A stretch of 64,000 nt of DNA. It comes from Methylobacterium sp. (lineage in GTDB: Bacteria > Pseudomonadota > Alphaproteobacteria > Rhizobiales > Beijerinckiaceae). The stretch lies in the NCBI GenBank assembly GCA_020253445.1, contig JADCBP010000004.1:248001-312000 (forward strand). The letters run 5' to 3'. Shown here in pieces: positions 18,121 through 26,825 of this stretch (positions are counted from its first letter, which is position 1; the number at the start of each line of letters is the position of its first letter). Below the pieces are notes generated by a model that had not been told where the DNA came from, did not search any database, and was given only the letters and a program-made list of their open reading frames with translations. The translations under genes were made by a program, and so were the position numbers.

Positions 18121-19276
18121 AGACCCGATTGCCGGGATGGCGCTGGAGAAGCCCCTCCAGTTCCAGCTCGAAGAGCAGGCCCTGCAGCTCCGCAAGAGAG
18201 ATGCCAAGCTGACGGATCAGCGCGTCGATCTCGATGGGGCTGGCGGAAAGAGCCCCGAGCAGTGCGGTGCGCCGGTGCTCCGGCGGCACCGGCGCCTGCC
18301 CGAAGCTCGCATCGGAATCCTCGCCAGCGGCATCCGCATCCTCGGCCCATTCCTCGAACAGGCCTTCATCATCCTCGACCGGTTCGGAGAAAACGCCTGG
18401 AAGGCGCGATGGCATCCCATCGCGTGGTGTCAGAGCCGCAATCACGTCGCGGGCATTCGCAACCAGCATCGCCCCGTCGCGGATCAGATCATTCGGTCCT
18501 TCCGCGCGCGGATCGAAGGGGGAGCCAGGCACGGCGAAGACCTCGCGCCCCTGCTCGTTCGCGAAGCGCGCGGTGATCAGCGACCCCGAACGCCGCGCCG
18601 CTTCCACCACGATGATCCCGCGCGAGAGGCCGGAAATCACGCGGTTCCGACGCGGAAAATCGCGGCCGCGCGGGGCGAGCCCGAAGGGCCGCTCGGAAAT
18701 GACGAGGCCAGTCTCGACGATCTCCTCCAGGAGATCGACATGCTCGGGCGGATAGGGGCGGTCGAGCCCGCCCGCCAGCACCGCTATGGTGCCGGTCGCG
18801 AGGCTCGCGCGATGCGCCTCGGCATCGATCCCGCGTGCAAGGCCGGAAACGATGGTGTAGCCCGCGGCCGCGAGATCCGCCGCGAAACGCCCGGCAATCT
18901 TCCGGCCGAGGGCGGAAGCATTGCGCGATCCCACGATCCCGAGGGTCGGCTTCTCGAGGCAGGCGAGCGAACCCCGCAGCGCGATCACTGGCGGTGGAGC
19001 GTCGATCTCGCGCAGGAGGGCGGGATAATCCGCCTCGCCATAACCGATCAGGCGCGCGCCAAGGCGGTCGGCCTGGCGCAGTTCCGCCTCGATCTCGCGC
19101 TCGGTCGGCGTCAGGAGCGGTCGCTTCGCCCTGGCCGAGAGCCCCGGCAGAGCCTCGAGCGCGGCACCGGCACCGCCGAAACGGTTGATGAGCGAGCGGA
19201 AGGTGAGCGGCCCCACGCCTTCGGTGCGGGCAAGCCGCAGCCAGTCAAAACGCTGGCGATCCGAGAGGCGGACCAT
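18077..19276 (-). CDS. dprA: DNA-processing protein DprA
   Basis: DprA loads RecA onto single-stranded DNA taken up during transformation. The 399-residue protein has an N-terminal SAM-like segment (WLRLARTEGVGPLTFRSL), the Rossmann DprA core with GIVGSRNASALG, SGLARGIDAEAHRASL and PRRNRVISGLS, and a C-terminal winged helix (about 330-385) that reads IEIDALIRQLGISLAELQGL. ATG at 19276 has AAAGG seven bases upstream; the TTG two codons earlier is less likely. The last 14 residues (from SRAGFDRIE) come from a palindromic repeat. It follows plsY by 18 bases and is probably co-transcribed with it. Confidence 0.95.
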   Translation of the reverse strand: MVRLSDRQRFDWLRLARTEGVGPLTFRSLINRFGGAGAALEALPGLSARAKRPLLTPTEREIEAELRQADRLGARLIGYGEADYPALLREIDAPPPVIALRGSLACLEKPTLGIVGSRNASALGRKIAGRFAADLAAAGYTIVSGLARGIDAEAHRASLATGTIAVLAGGLDRPYPPEHVDLLEEIVETGLVISERPFGLAPRGRDFPRRNRVISGLSRGIIVVEAARRSGSLITARFANEQGREVFAVPGSPFDPRAEGPNDLIRDGAMLVANARDVIAALTPRDGMPSRLPGVFSEPVEDDEGLFEEWAEDADAAGEDSDASFGQAPVPPEHRRTALLGALSASPIEIDALIRQLGISLAELQGLLFELELEGLLQRHPGNRVSRAGFDRIESGNPL

Positions 19277-19294
19277 GATCAAGCCTTTCTGGCT

Positions 19295-19906
19295 TCAGCC
19301 CTTCTGGCCGATCTTCCCTTCTGTGCCGGCGAGAAGACGCTCGATGTTGGGCCGATGCTTGAACCAGAGCAAGGCCGTCATCGCGACAATCACGAGAATG
19401 CCCATGGACCAGCGCCCCGTGACGAAGCCGCTGCCCACCTCGAACAGCGCGATCGCCGCCGAGGATGTGAGCGAAGAGAGCGAGGAATAGCGCTTGAGCA
19501 AGGCCATCACGAGCCAGATCGCGCCGGCAGCAAGGAAGATCCACGGGTTGAACGCGAGAAGGACGCCAAACCAGGTCGCAACGCCCTTGCCGCCCTGGAA
19601 CTTGAGCCAGACCGGGTAGCAATGGCCAAGAAAAGCGCCGAAACCGGCGAGCATGGCTGGCGCGTCGCCCCAGCGCATCGCGATCCAGACCGCCACCGTG
19701 CCCTTCAGCGCATCGAGCAGCAGGGTCGCGGCGGCGAGGTCCTTGCGGCCCGTGCGCAGCACATTGGTCGCGCCGATATTCTTCGAGCCGATGGTGCGGA
19801 TATCCTCGGTGCCCGCGAACCTCGTGAGCAGCAGGCCGAAGGGGATGGAGCCGCAGAGATAGCCGAAGCCCAGCCCGAAAAGGCTTGAAATCATTTCCGG
19901 TGACAC
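19295..19906 (-). CDS. plsY: Glycerol-3-phosphate acyltransferase PlsY
   Basis: PlsY moves an acyl group from acyl phosphate to glycerol-3-phosphate, the first step of phospholipid synthesis, in the inner membrane. Conserved motifs are [18 protein letters not shown], the [18 protein letters not shown] active-site loop, and five hydrophobic helices. GTG at 19906 is chosen because a GGGGGA run lies seven bases upstream and it gives a normal-length first helix; ATG at 19894 is the alternative. The protein is 203 residues. It lies 25 bases after the pyrC-like gene and before dprA on the same strand, likely one transcript. Confidence 0.94.
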   Translation of the reverse strand: MSPEMISSLFGLGFGYLCGSIPFGLLLTRFAGTEDIRTIGSKNIGATNVLRTGRKDLAAATLLLDALKGTVAVWIAMRWGDAPAMLAGFGAFLGHCYPVWLKFQGGKGVATWFGVLLAFNPWIFLAAGAIWLVMALLKRYSSLSSLTSSAAIALFEVGSGFVTGRWSMGILVIVAMTALLWFKHRPNIERLLAGTEGKIGQKG

Positions 19907-19931
19907 GTCGCGATCCCCCTCCCCGCCTCCT

Positions 19932-21218
19932 TCAACGATAGGAGTGGACGAACCTGCCCGCAACCATCGTGAGTTTCACCCGGCCGCTCATCCGCGCCTC
20001 ATCGAACGGGGTGTTCTTGGAGCGCGAATGCAGGGCGGCAGCATCCACAACCCACGGCTCATCGGGATCAAGCACGAAAAGATCCGCCGCCTGGCCCCGG
20101 CCGAGGCGCCCCGCGGAAAGGCCGAGAATATCGGCAGGCCCGGTCGACATGGCCGCGATCAGGCGGGGCAAGGTGATCTGCCCCGCCTCGACCAGCCTCA
20201 TCCCCGCCGCGAGCATCGTCTCGAGGCCGATGGCGCCGGGTGCGGCTTCCGCGAAAGGCAGGCGCTTCTGCTCCACATCCTGCGGGTTGTGATCGGAGAC
20301 GATCACATCGATGAGCCCGCTGGCCACCGCCTCTACCAGTGCGAGCCGCTCGTCCTCGTGGCGCAGGGGGGGCGACAGCTTCAGGAAGGTGCGGTAGCTG
20401 CCAATATCGCTCTCGTTGAGCGTCAGGTGGTTGATGGAGACGCCGGCCGTGACCGGCAGACCCTCCTCCTTCGCGCGGCGCAAGACCGCGAGGCTCTCGC
20501 GGCAGGAGACGAGGCCGGCATGGTAGCGCGCGCCGGTGAGCTTCACGAGGCGCATGTCGCGCTCGAGCATGATGGTCTCGGCGGCATGCGGCACGCCCGG
20601 CAGGCCGAGGCGCGTGGCGAACTCGCCCTCGTTGGCGCAGCCCTCCCCGACGAGATCGGGGTCTTCCACGTGGTGGATCACCGGCATGCCGACCATCGCG
20701 GCATAGGCCAGCGCGCGGCGCATCACCTGCGCGTTCTTCACGGGGCGGTCGCCATCGGTCACCGCGACGGCGCCGGCGGCCTTCAGGAGGCCGAATTCGG
20801 TCATTTCCTTGCCGGCGAGGCCCTTGGTGAGCGCGGCGGCGGGATGAATGCGCACGAGGCCGGTATCGCGCGCGCGACGCAGCACGAAATCCACCACGGC
20901 CGGTTCGTCGATGGCGGGCGATGTGTTGGGCTGCATCACGATGGTGGTAACGCCACCCGCCGCCGCCGCTTCGGAAGCGGAACGGAAGGTCTCGCGATGC
21001 TCCTCGCCCGGTTCGCCGATGAAGGCGCGCAGATCGACAAGCCCAGGAGCGACCACCGCGCCCTTGAGATCGATCACGCCGGAATCGAACTCGCCGGCGG
21101 GATAAGGCTTCGCCGCGATCTCCGCGATGCGCCCGTCGCGGATCAGCACCGCGCCGAGATGCTCTGTCCCTGCGACGGGATCGACGATGCGCGCATGGTT
21201 GAGGACGGTATCGGTCAT
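19932..21218 (-). CDS. pyrC: Inactive dihydroorotase homologue (PyrC'/PyrX), aspartate transcarbamoylase partner
   Basis: A 428-residue amidohydrolase-fold protein of the class I dihydroorotase family. Active enzymes bind metal with DxHxH after the first strand; here positions 62-66 read DLRAF, so both histidines are lost (R64, F66). This is the pattern of the non-catalytic PyrC' proteins that hold PyrB in a dodecamer in Pseudomonas and related bacteria. pyrB is the next-but-one gene upstream on the same strand, which fits. A functional dihydroorotase should be encoded elsewhere. The rest of the fold is well kept ([22 protein letters not shown]). The name pyrC reflects family, not activity. 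Confidence 0.92.
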   Translation of the reverse strand: MTDTVLNHARIVDPVAGTEHLGAVLIRDGRIAEIAAKPYPAGEFDSGVIDLKGAVVAPGLVDLRAFIGEPGEEHRETFRSASEAAAAGGVTTIVMQPNTSPAIDEPAVVDFVLRRARDTGLVRIHPAAALTKGLAGKEMTEFGLLKAAGAVAVTDGDRPVKNAQVMRRALAYAAMVGMPVIHHVEDPDLVGEGCANEGEFATRLGLPGVPHAAETIMLERDMRLVKLTGARYHAGLVSCRESLAVLRRAKEEGLPVTAGVSINHLTLNESDIGSYRTFLKLSPPLRHEDERLALVEAVASGLIDVIVSDHNPQDVEQKRLPFAEAAPGAIGLETMLAAGMRLVEAGQITLPRLIAAMSTGPADILGLSAGRLGRGQAADLFVLDPDEPWVVDAAALHSRSKNTPFDEARMSGRVKLTMVAGRFVHSYR

Positions 21219-21236
21219 GGGGAATTCATCACAGGG

Positions 21237-21788
21237 TCATTCGTCATCGCGCACCTGGCGGCTGCGGAAGCGCCGCAACTCGCGCACGGAACGGAAGGTG
21301 GCGCCCAGGCCATAGGCGATGAGCAGAAGGGCGAGAACGGGCGGCAGCATCAGCAGCGTGTTGCCCAGCACCCGGAGCGAGAAGAAGTTGCCGCGCCCGC
21401 CGCCCATCTGGTCGGCGAGATAGGCCGCAAGAAGAACGCCAAGGCCGAGGCAGAAGCCAAGCCCGCGCCTGAAGCCTGTAAAGGCCGCGAGCGCCAAAGC
21501 GGCAAGGCCGAGGAAACCCACGAAAATGCGCACCCCCTCCATGGCCTGAAGGTAGATCGGCAGCCAGCCGCTGGTGCCGCCGCCGCTGTTGCGGCCGAAG
21601 AACAGGCTGTCGTAGACCTCGATCAGGCCGGCCAGAACGAACGGCCCGGCAAGATAGAGCTTGCGAAGCCGGGCCTCCTCATCCGCGACCATCCACACCC
21701 AGAACCCGATGCCGAGCGCAAGGCTCCAGCGCGCCATCGGCTGCTGGAGGATCGCCAGAAGGACATCGCCCAGGAAGCCCTCGATCAT
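21237..21788 (-). CDS. Integral membrane protein of unknown function between pyrB and pyrC'
   Basis: A 183-residue protein with about five hydrophobic helices (near 3-30, 45-62, 82-105, 108-127 and 142-162) and a basic C-terminus RSVRELRRFRSRQVRDD. A glycine-rich loop FFGRNSGGGTSG lies between helices two and three, and DQMGGGRGNFF before the last. It is set 9 bases after pyrB and 18 bases before pyrC', so it is part of the pyrimidine transcript. I do not recognise the family. A role in pyrimidine metabolism is not shown by the sequence. Confidence 0.75.
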   Translation of the reverse strand: MIEGFLGDVLLAILQQPMARWSLALGIGFWVWMVADEEARLRKLYLAGPFVLAGLIEVYDSLFFGRNSGGGTSGWLPIYLQAMEGVRIFVGFLGLAALALAAFTGFRRGLGFCLGLGVLLAAYLADQMGGGRGNFFSLRVLGNTLLMLPPVLALLLIAYGLGATFRSVRELRRFRSRQVRDDE

Positions 21789-21797
21789 CGCATCGCC

Positions 21798-22745
21798 TCA
21801 CCCATTCGGCAATCTCCGCGCCAGCGCCTCCAGCACGGCCATGCGCACGGCGACGCCCATCTCCACCTGCTCGCGGATGAGGCTCTGCGCGCCATCGGCC
21901 ACATCCGAGGCGATCTCCACGCCGCGGTTCATCGGGCCGGGATGCATCACCAGGGCATCGGGCTTCGCGAGCGCCAGCTTCTCGCGGTCGAGGCCGTAAT
22001 AGTGGAAATATTCCTGCATCGAGGGCACGAAGGCGCCGTTCATCCGCTCGCGCTGCAGGCGCAGCATCATCACGATATCCGCGCCGTCGAGCGCCTTCCT
22101 CATGTCGGTGAAGACCGCGACGCCGTAGCGCTCGATGCCCTTGGGCAGCAAAGTGACGGGACCGCAGACCCGCACCCGCGCCCCGAGTGCCTGCAGGCAG
22201 ATGATGTTGGAGCGCGCGACGCGAGAATGCGCGATATCCCCGCAGATCACCACCGTCAGGCCCTCGATCCGGCCCTTGTTGCGGCGAATGGTCAGCGCGT
22301 CGAGCAGGGCCTGCGTCGGGTGCTCATGCGCGCCGTCGCCGGCATTGATCACCGCGCAATCGACCTTGCGGGCGAGAAGATGCACCGCGCCGGCCGCATG
22401 GTGGCGGACCACGATGAGATCGGGCCGCATCGCGTTCAGCGTGATTGCGGTGTCGATCAGCGTCTCGCCCTTCTTCACGCTCGAATTCGCAACCGACATG
22501 TTCATCACATCGGCGCCGAGGCGTTTGCCCGCGAGTTCGAAGCTCGCCTGCGTGCGGGTGGAGTTTTCAAAGAAGAGGTTGATCATCGTCCGGCCGCGCA
22601 AGCTGGACTTCTTCTTCTCGACCTGCCGGTTGAGGGTGATTTCCTCCTCCGCCAAGGCGAGAAGGCCCTCGATATCGGGGCGCGTCAGGCCCTCGATCCC
22701 GAGCAGATGGGCATGGGGAAAGGCAAAAATCGAGCTGTTGGACAT
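21798..22745 (-). CDS. pyrB: Aspartate carbamoyltransferase catalytic subunit
   Basis: PyrB joins carbamoyl phosphate and aspartate to give carbamoyl aspartate, the committed step of pyrimidine synthesis. The 315-residue protein has S62-T-R-T in the carbamoyl phosphate loop, [14 protein letters not shown], and HPGPMNRG near the end. ATG at 22745 ([10 protein letters not shown]) gives the normal N-terminus; the frame continues upstream for about 90 unconserved residues. It heads the operon pyrB, membrane protein, pyrC', then plsY and dprA with small gaps. It is divergent from topA; the 177-base gap should hold both promoters. Confidence 0.97.
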   Translation of the reverse strand: MSNSSIFAFPHAHLLGIEGLTRPDIEGLLALAEEEITLNRQVEKKKSSLRGRTMINLFFENSTRTQASFELAGKRLGADVMNMSVANSSVKKGETLIDTAITLNAMRPDLIVVRHHAAGAVHLLARKVDCAVINAGDGAHEHPTQALLDALTIRRNKGRIEGLTVVICGDIAHSRVARSNIICLQALGARVRVCGPVTLLPKGIERYGVAVFTDMRKALDGADIVMMLRLQRERMNGAFVPSMQEYFHYYGLDREKLALAKPDALVMHPGPMNRGVEIASDVADGAQSLIREQVEMGVAVRMAVLEALARRLPNG

Positions 22746-22922
22746 CGCAATTCGAGGCGTTAGGCCACGCGATGGCGAAGGGCAAGGGAGCGGGCGGGCT
22801 ATCCCCCGGAGAAATGCATGTCCGGCGCCGGAATGGCGCCTTTTCCGCTCCATGCTGCGTGAAGGCCATTTGACAAACCCCCCGCGTCTCTCCATGTCTC
22901 CGGGCCGATCGGATGGGGCGTG

Positions 22923-25571
22923 ATGGAACATAAAGTCGTCGTTGTTGAATCGCCGGCCAAGGCCAAGACGATCCACAAATATCTGGGACGCGGCTACGAG
23001 GTGATCGCCTCGTATGGCCATGTGCGCGACCTGCCGCCCAAGGATGGCTCGGTCGATCCCGATGCGGATTTCGCCATGCTCTGGGAGCTGGATGGCCGCG
23101 GTTCAAAGCAGATCTCCGCCATCGCCGCCGCCGTGAAGGATGCGGACAGCCTCATTCTCGCGACCGACCCGGATCGCGAGGGCGAGGCCATCTCGTGGCA
23201 CATTCTCGAAGCGCTGAAATCGCGCCGCGTGCTCAAGGGCAAGCCGGTGGAGCGCGTGACCTTCAACGCCATCACCAAGGATGCCGTGGCCCATGCCATG
23301 GCGAACCCGCGCGAGATCGACCAGGCGCTGGTCGATGCCTATCTGGCTCGACGCGCGCTGGATTACCTCGTGGGCTTCCAGCTTTCGCCCGTGCTCTGGC
23401 GGAAATTGCCGGGCGCGCGTTCGGCAGGCCGCGTGCAATCGGTCGCCTTGCGCCTCGTCTGCGATCGCGAGGAGGAGATCGAGCGCTTCATCACGCGGGA
23501 GTACTGGTCGCTGGTGGCGACGCTTCTCACCGCCAGGGGCGAGGCCTTCGAGGCGCGGCTTGTCGGCGCGGATGGCAGGAAGATCACCCGGCTCGATGTC
23601 GGCACGAAGGCCGAGGCCGAGGCCTTCAAGGCGGCGCTCGATGCGGCGCGCTTCACGGTGCAATCCGTGGAAGCCAAGCCCGCGAAGCGCCATCCCTATC
23701 CGCCCTTCACCACTTCGACGCTGCAGATGGAAGCCTCGCGCAAGCTCGGTTTCGCGCCGGCCATCACCATGCGTCTTGCGCAGAAACTCTATGAGGGGGT
23801 GGAGATCGGCGGCGAGACGACCGGCCTCATCACCTATATGCGCACCGACGGCGTCGACATGGCCCCGGAGGCGGTGGCCGCCTTGCGCCGCTTCATCGGC
23901 CGGGAATTCGAGGCGGACTACCTGCCCGGCGTTCCGCGCGCCTATTCCACCAAGGCGAAGAACGCGCAGGAAGCCCACGAGGCCATCCGCCCCACGGATA
24001 TCTTCCGCGTTCCGGCGGCCATGAAGGCCTATCTCTCGGGCGACGAATACAGGCTCTACGAACTCATCTGGAAACGCACCCTCGCAAGCCAGATGGAGAG
24101 CGCCCGCCTCGAGCGCACCACGGTCGACATTCTCGCCGAAGCCGGCGCCCGCAAGCTCGACCTGCGCGCGACCGGCCAGGTCGTGCTCTTCGATGGTTTT
24201 CTCGCGCTCTATCAGGAAACCGACGAAGACGCCGAGGATGAGGATTCGAAGCGCTTGCCGGCCATGAAGGTGGGGGATGCGGTTTCGAAAAAGGCCATCG
24301 CCGCGACCCAGCATTTCACCGAGCCGCCGCCGCGATTCACGGAAGCCACGCTCATCAAGCGGATGGAAGAGCTGGGCATCGGCCGCCCCTCCACCTATGC
24401 CGCGACGCTCGCAACCCTGCGCGACCGCGAATATGTCAAGATCGACAAGAAGCGTCTCCTCCCCGAGGACAAGGGCCGCATCGTCACGGCTTTCCTCGAA
24501 AGCTTCTTCGCGCGCTATGTCGAATTCGGGTTCACCGCCGATCTCGAGAACGATCTTGACCGCATCTCCAATGCCGAGGTCGATTGGCGCGAGGTGCTCC
24601 GCCAATTCTGGAAGGATTTCAAGGCCGCGATCGAGAGTGCCAGGGAGCGCCGCACGACGGAAGTGCTCGACGGCCTCAATGACCATCTCGGCCCGGCGAT
24701 CTTCCGCGACAAGGGCGATGGCACCAATCCGCGGGCCTGCCCGAAATGCGGTTCGGGCCAGCTTTCCCTGAAGCTCGGCAAGCTCGGGCCCTTCATCGGC
24801 TGCTCGAACTATCCGGAATGCCGCTTCACCCGCCCCTTCTCCATGGCGGGCGGCGAGGAGGGCAGCGCCGAAGGCACGGATGACAACGGCAACCGCGTGC
24901 TCGGGAAAGACCCGGAGACGGGCCTTGAAGTCACGGCGCGCGAAGGCCGCTTCGGGCCCTTCATCCAGCTCGGCGAGGGCGAGAAGCCGAAGCGCGCCTC
25001 GCTCGCCAAGGGCATGACGCTGAAATCCCTCACGCTGGAACAGGCGCTCGCGTTGCTTTCCCTGCCGCGCGAGGTGGGCAAGGACCCAACGACCGGCGAT
25101 CCCATTCTCGCGGGCATCGGCAAATACGGTCCTTACGTGCAGCGCGGGAAGACCTATGCCAATCTCGATGCTGCGGATGATGTCTTCACGGTGGGCATGA
25201 ACCGCGCGATCGACCTCATCGCCACGAAGGAAGCGGGCGGCGCCAAGCGCTTCGGCCGGGCCGCGAGCGGCGGCGCACCGGCCGGCAAGGTGCTCGGCGC
25301 GCATCCGGATGGCGGCGACATCACCCTGCTTGATGGGCGATATGGCGCTTACGTGAAATGGGGTTCGGTGAACGCGACCATCCCCAAGGGCGCGAACAAG
25401 GACGATCTGACCCTCGAAGGCGCGCTCGGCCTCATCGCCGCGCGCATCGAGGCGACGGGCGGCGCGAAGCCCGCGCGCGGCAAGGCTCCGGCCAGGAAAG
25501 CGCCGGCGAAGAAAGCGCCGGCGAAGAAAGCGGCTGCGAAAAAGGCTCCGGCCAAGCCCGGGAAGGGCTGA
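22923..25571 (+). CDS. topA: DNA topoisomerase I (type IA)
   Basis: The enzyme relaxes negative supercoils by single-strand passage. The 882-residue protein starts with a TOPRIM domain ([12 protein letters not shown], later [10 protein letters not shown]), then the type IA core with catalytic Tyr305 in [12 protein letters not shown]4 zinc finger follows (CPKCGSG...GCSNYPEC, about 605-635), then several topoisomerase C-terminal repeat modules with GRFGPFIQ and GKYGPYVQ-type motifs. It ends in a Lys/Ala/Pro tail (about 855-882) of the histone-H1-like kind. ATG at 22923 is preferred to the adjacent GTG. Divergent from pyrB. Confidence 0.97.
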   Translation: MEHKVVVVESPAKAKTIHKYLGRGYEVIASYGHVRDLPPKDGSVDPDADFAMLWELDGRGSKQISAIAAAVKDADSLILATDPDREGEAISWHILEALKSRRVLKGKPVERVTFNAITKDAVAHAMANPREIDQALVDAYLARRALDYLVGFQLSPVLWRKLPGARSAGRVQSVALRLVCDREEEIERFITREYWSLVATLLTARGEAFEARLVGADGRKITRLDVGTKAEAEAFKAALDAARFTVQSVEAKPAKRHPYPPFTTSTLQMEASRKLGFAPAITMRLAQKLYEGVEIGGETTGLITYMRTDGVDMAPEAVAALRRFIGREFEADYLPGVPRAYSTKAKNAQEAHEAIRPTDIFRVPAAMKAYLSGDEYRLYELIWKRTLASQMESARLERTTVDILAEAGARKLDLRATGQVVLFDGFLALYQETDEDAEDEDSKRLPAMKVGDAVSKKAIAATQHFTEPPPRFTEATLIKRMEELGIGRPSTYAATLATLRDREYVKIDKKRLLPEDKGRIVTAFLESFFARYVEFGFTADLENDLDRISNAEVDWREVLRQFWKDFKAAIESARERRTTEVLDGLNDHLGPAIFRDKGDGTNPRACPKCGSGQLSLKLGKLGPFIGCSNYPECRFTRPFSMAGGEEGSAEGTDDNGNRVLGKDPETGLEVTAREGRFGPFIQLGEGEKPKRASLAKGMTLKSLTLEQALALLSLPREVGKDPTTGDPILAGIGKYGPYVQRGKTYANLDAADDVFTVGMNRAIDLIATKEAGGAKRFGRAASGGAPAGKVLGAHPDGGDITLLDGRYGAYVKWGSVNATIPKGANKDDLTLEGALGLIAARIEATGGAKPARGKAPARKAPAKKAPAKKAAAKKAPAKPGKG

Positions 25572-25700
25572 GGCCTGTCGTCATGCCCGGGCATTCCCGA
25601 CTTCCCCGCCGATAAGGACGTGGATGGCTGGAACAGGTCCGGGCAGGACGTTTGGTGTCAATGCCCCTCCCCGCTACCATTTGCCCGAGGGGGATTCGTC

Positions 25701-26045
25701 ATGCTCGAAGGTTTTGCCGCGCTCATCGTCCTGCAACTGGCCGGCGAGGTCATTGCCGGGCTCACGCGGGTTCCTGTTCCCGGCCCGGTGATCGGCCTTG
25801 GCCTGCTCGCCGCTTATGCGCTCTGGCGCGGCGGCATCCCGGAACGCATCGAGCAGGCGGGTGAGGCCCTGCTGAAACACCTTTCGCTCCTCTTCGTGCC
25901 GGCCGGCGTGGGGCTGATCGCGTTCGGCGATCGCCTGCTGGCCGAGGGCATGCGCCTCATCGTGGTGCTCGTCGTCTCCACGGCGCTGACGATGATCGTC
26001 ACGGCCCTGGTCTTCCGGGCGCTCGCGAAGCCGGAGGACGAGTGA
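25701..26045 (+). CDS. lrgA: CidA/LrgA-family membrane protein
   Basis: A 114-residue protein with four hydrophobic helices and the family motif PVPGPVIGLGLL in helix two. LrgA/CidA proteins are holin-like and, with LrgB/CidB, are linked to murein hydrolase control in Gram-positives and to transport of pyruvate or glycolate in others. ATG at 25701 begins MLEGFAALIVLQL; an upstream frame of 27 residues is not conserved. Its stop overlaps the lrgB start (TGATG), so the two are translationally coupled. The role in this organism is not known. Confidence 0.9.
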   Translation: MLEGFAALIVLQLAGEVIAGLTRVPVPGPVIGLGLLAAYALWRGGIPERIEQAGEALLKHLSLLFVPAGVGLIAFGDRLLAEGMRLIVVLVVSTALTMIVTALVFRALAKPEDE

Positions 26046-26767
26046 TGCGGAACCTCTCCGACCCCTCCCAGTTCTGGATCTACCTTGCCGAGCAGCCGCT
26101 TTTCTTCCTCGTGCTCACGGTGCTGGCCTATCTCGTGGGCGATCGCATCTCGCAGGCGACGGGGCGGCATCCGGTCGCGAACCCGGTGCTGATCGCGGTG
26201 ATGATCGTCGGGGGCGTGCTGCTTCTCACGGGCACGCCGCATGCCCGCTATTTCGAAGGCGCGCGCTTCGTTCATGTGCTGCTCGGCCCCGCGACCGTGG
26301 CGCTCGCGCTGCCGATCATCCGCCATCGGGCGCTGATCCGGCGGCAGTGGCGGGCGATCCTCGGCGCGATGGTGATCGGCGCTGGCATGGGCGTGATCAG
26401 CGCGGCGGGACTTGCGAAGGCCTTGGGGCTTTCCGCCGGAACGGTCGCCTCCATCGCGCCGAAAAGCGTCACGGCGGCGATCGCCATGGGCATTTCCGAG
26501 CAATTGGGCGGCACGCCACCGCTCACGGCCGTATTGGTGATCTCCACCGGCATTCTCGGGGCGATCCTCATCACGCCGCTGATGAACCTGATCCGTGTCC
26601 GGGATTACGCCGCGCGCGGCTTCGCGGCAGGCCTCGCAGCGCATGGAATCGGCACGGCGCGGGCCTTGCAGGTGAACGAGAAGGCCGGCGCCCATGCCGC
26701 CCTCGCCATGGGGCTCAACGGCCTGGTGACGGCCTTGCTCGCGCCGCTCCTGCTCATGCTGCTCTGA
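26045..26767 (+). CDS. lrgB: LrgB/CidB-family membrane protein
   Basis: A 240-residue polytopic protein with about seven helices. The conserved segment SVTAAIAMGISEQLGG is diagnostic for LrgB, as is RGFAAGLAAHGIGTARAL near the C-terminus. ATG at 26045 shares a base with the lrgA stop; a GTG one codon earlier is also possible. It works with LrgA in the membrane. The pair stands between topA and rnr, with no LytTR-type regulator next to it. Confidence 0.92.
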   Translation: MRNLSDPSQFWIYLAEQPLFFLVLTVLAYLVGDRISQATGRHPVANPVLIAVMIVGGVLLLTGTPHARYFEGARFVHVLLGPATVALALPIIRHRALIRRQWRAILGAMVIGAGMGVISAAGLAKALGLSAGTVASIAPKSVTAAIAMGISEQLGGTPPLTAVLVISTGILGAILITPLMNLIRVRDYAARGFAAGLAAHGIGTARALQVNEKAGAHAALAMGLNGLVTALLAPLLLMLL

Positions 26768-26825
26768 TCCGGCGAGGCGTTTTTCAGGCTTTGCGCGTCT
26801 CAAGCCTCATGCCACAAGAGTGCCG

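Noticed and set aside
23103-25304. 733-codon minus-strand frame
   Set aside because: Antisense to topA; same GC-driven artefact.
25460-25571. Tandem GCGCCGGCGAAGAAA-like repeats at the topA end
   Set aside because: They encode the ordinary Lys/Ala/Pro tail of alphaproteobacterial TopA; low-complexity coding sequence, not a separate element.
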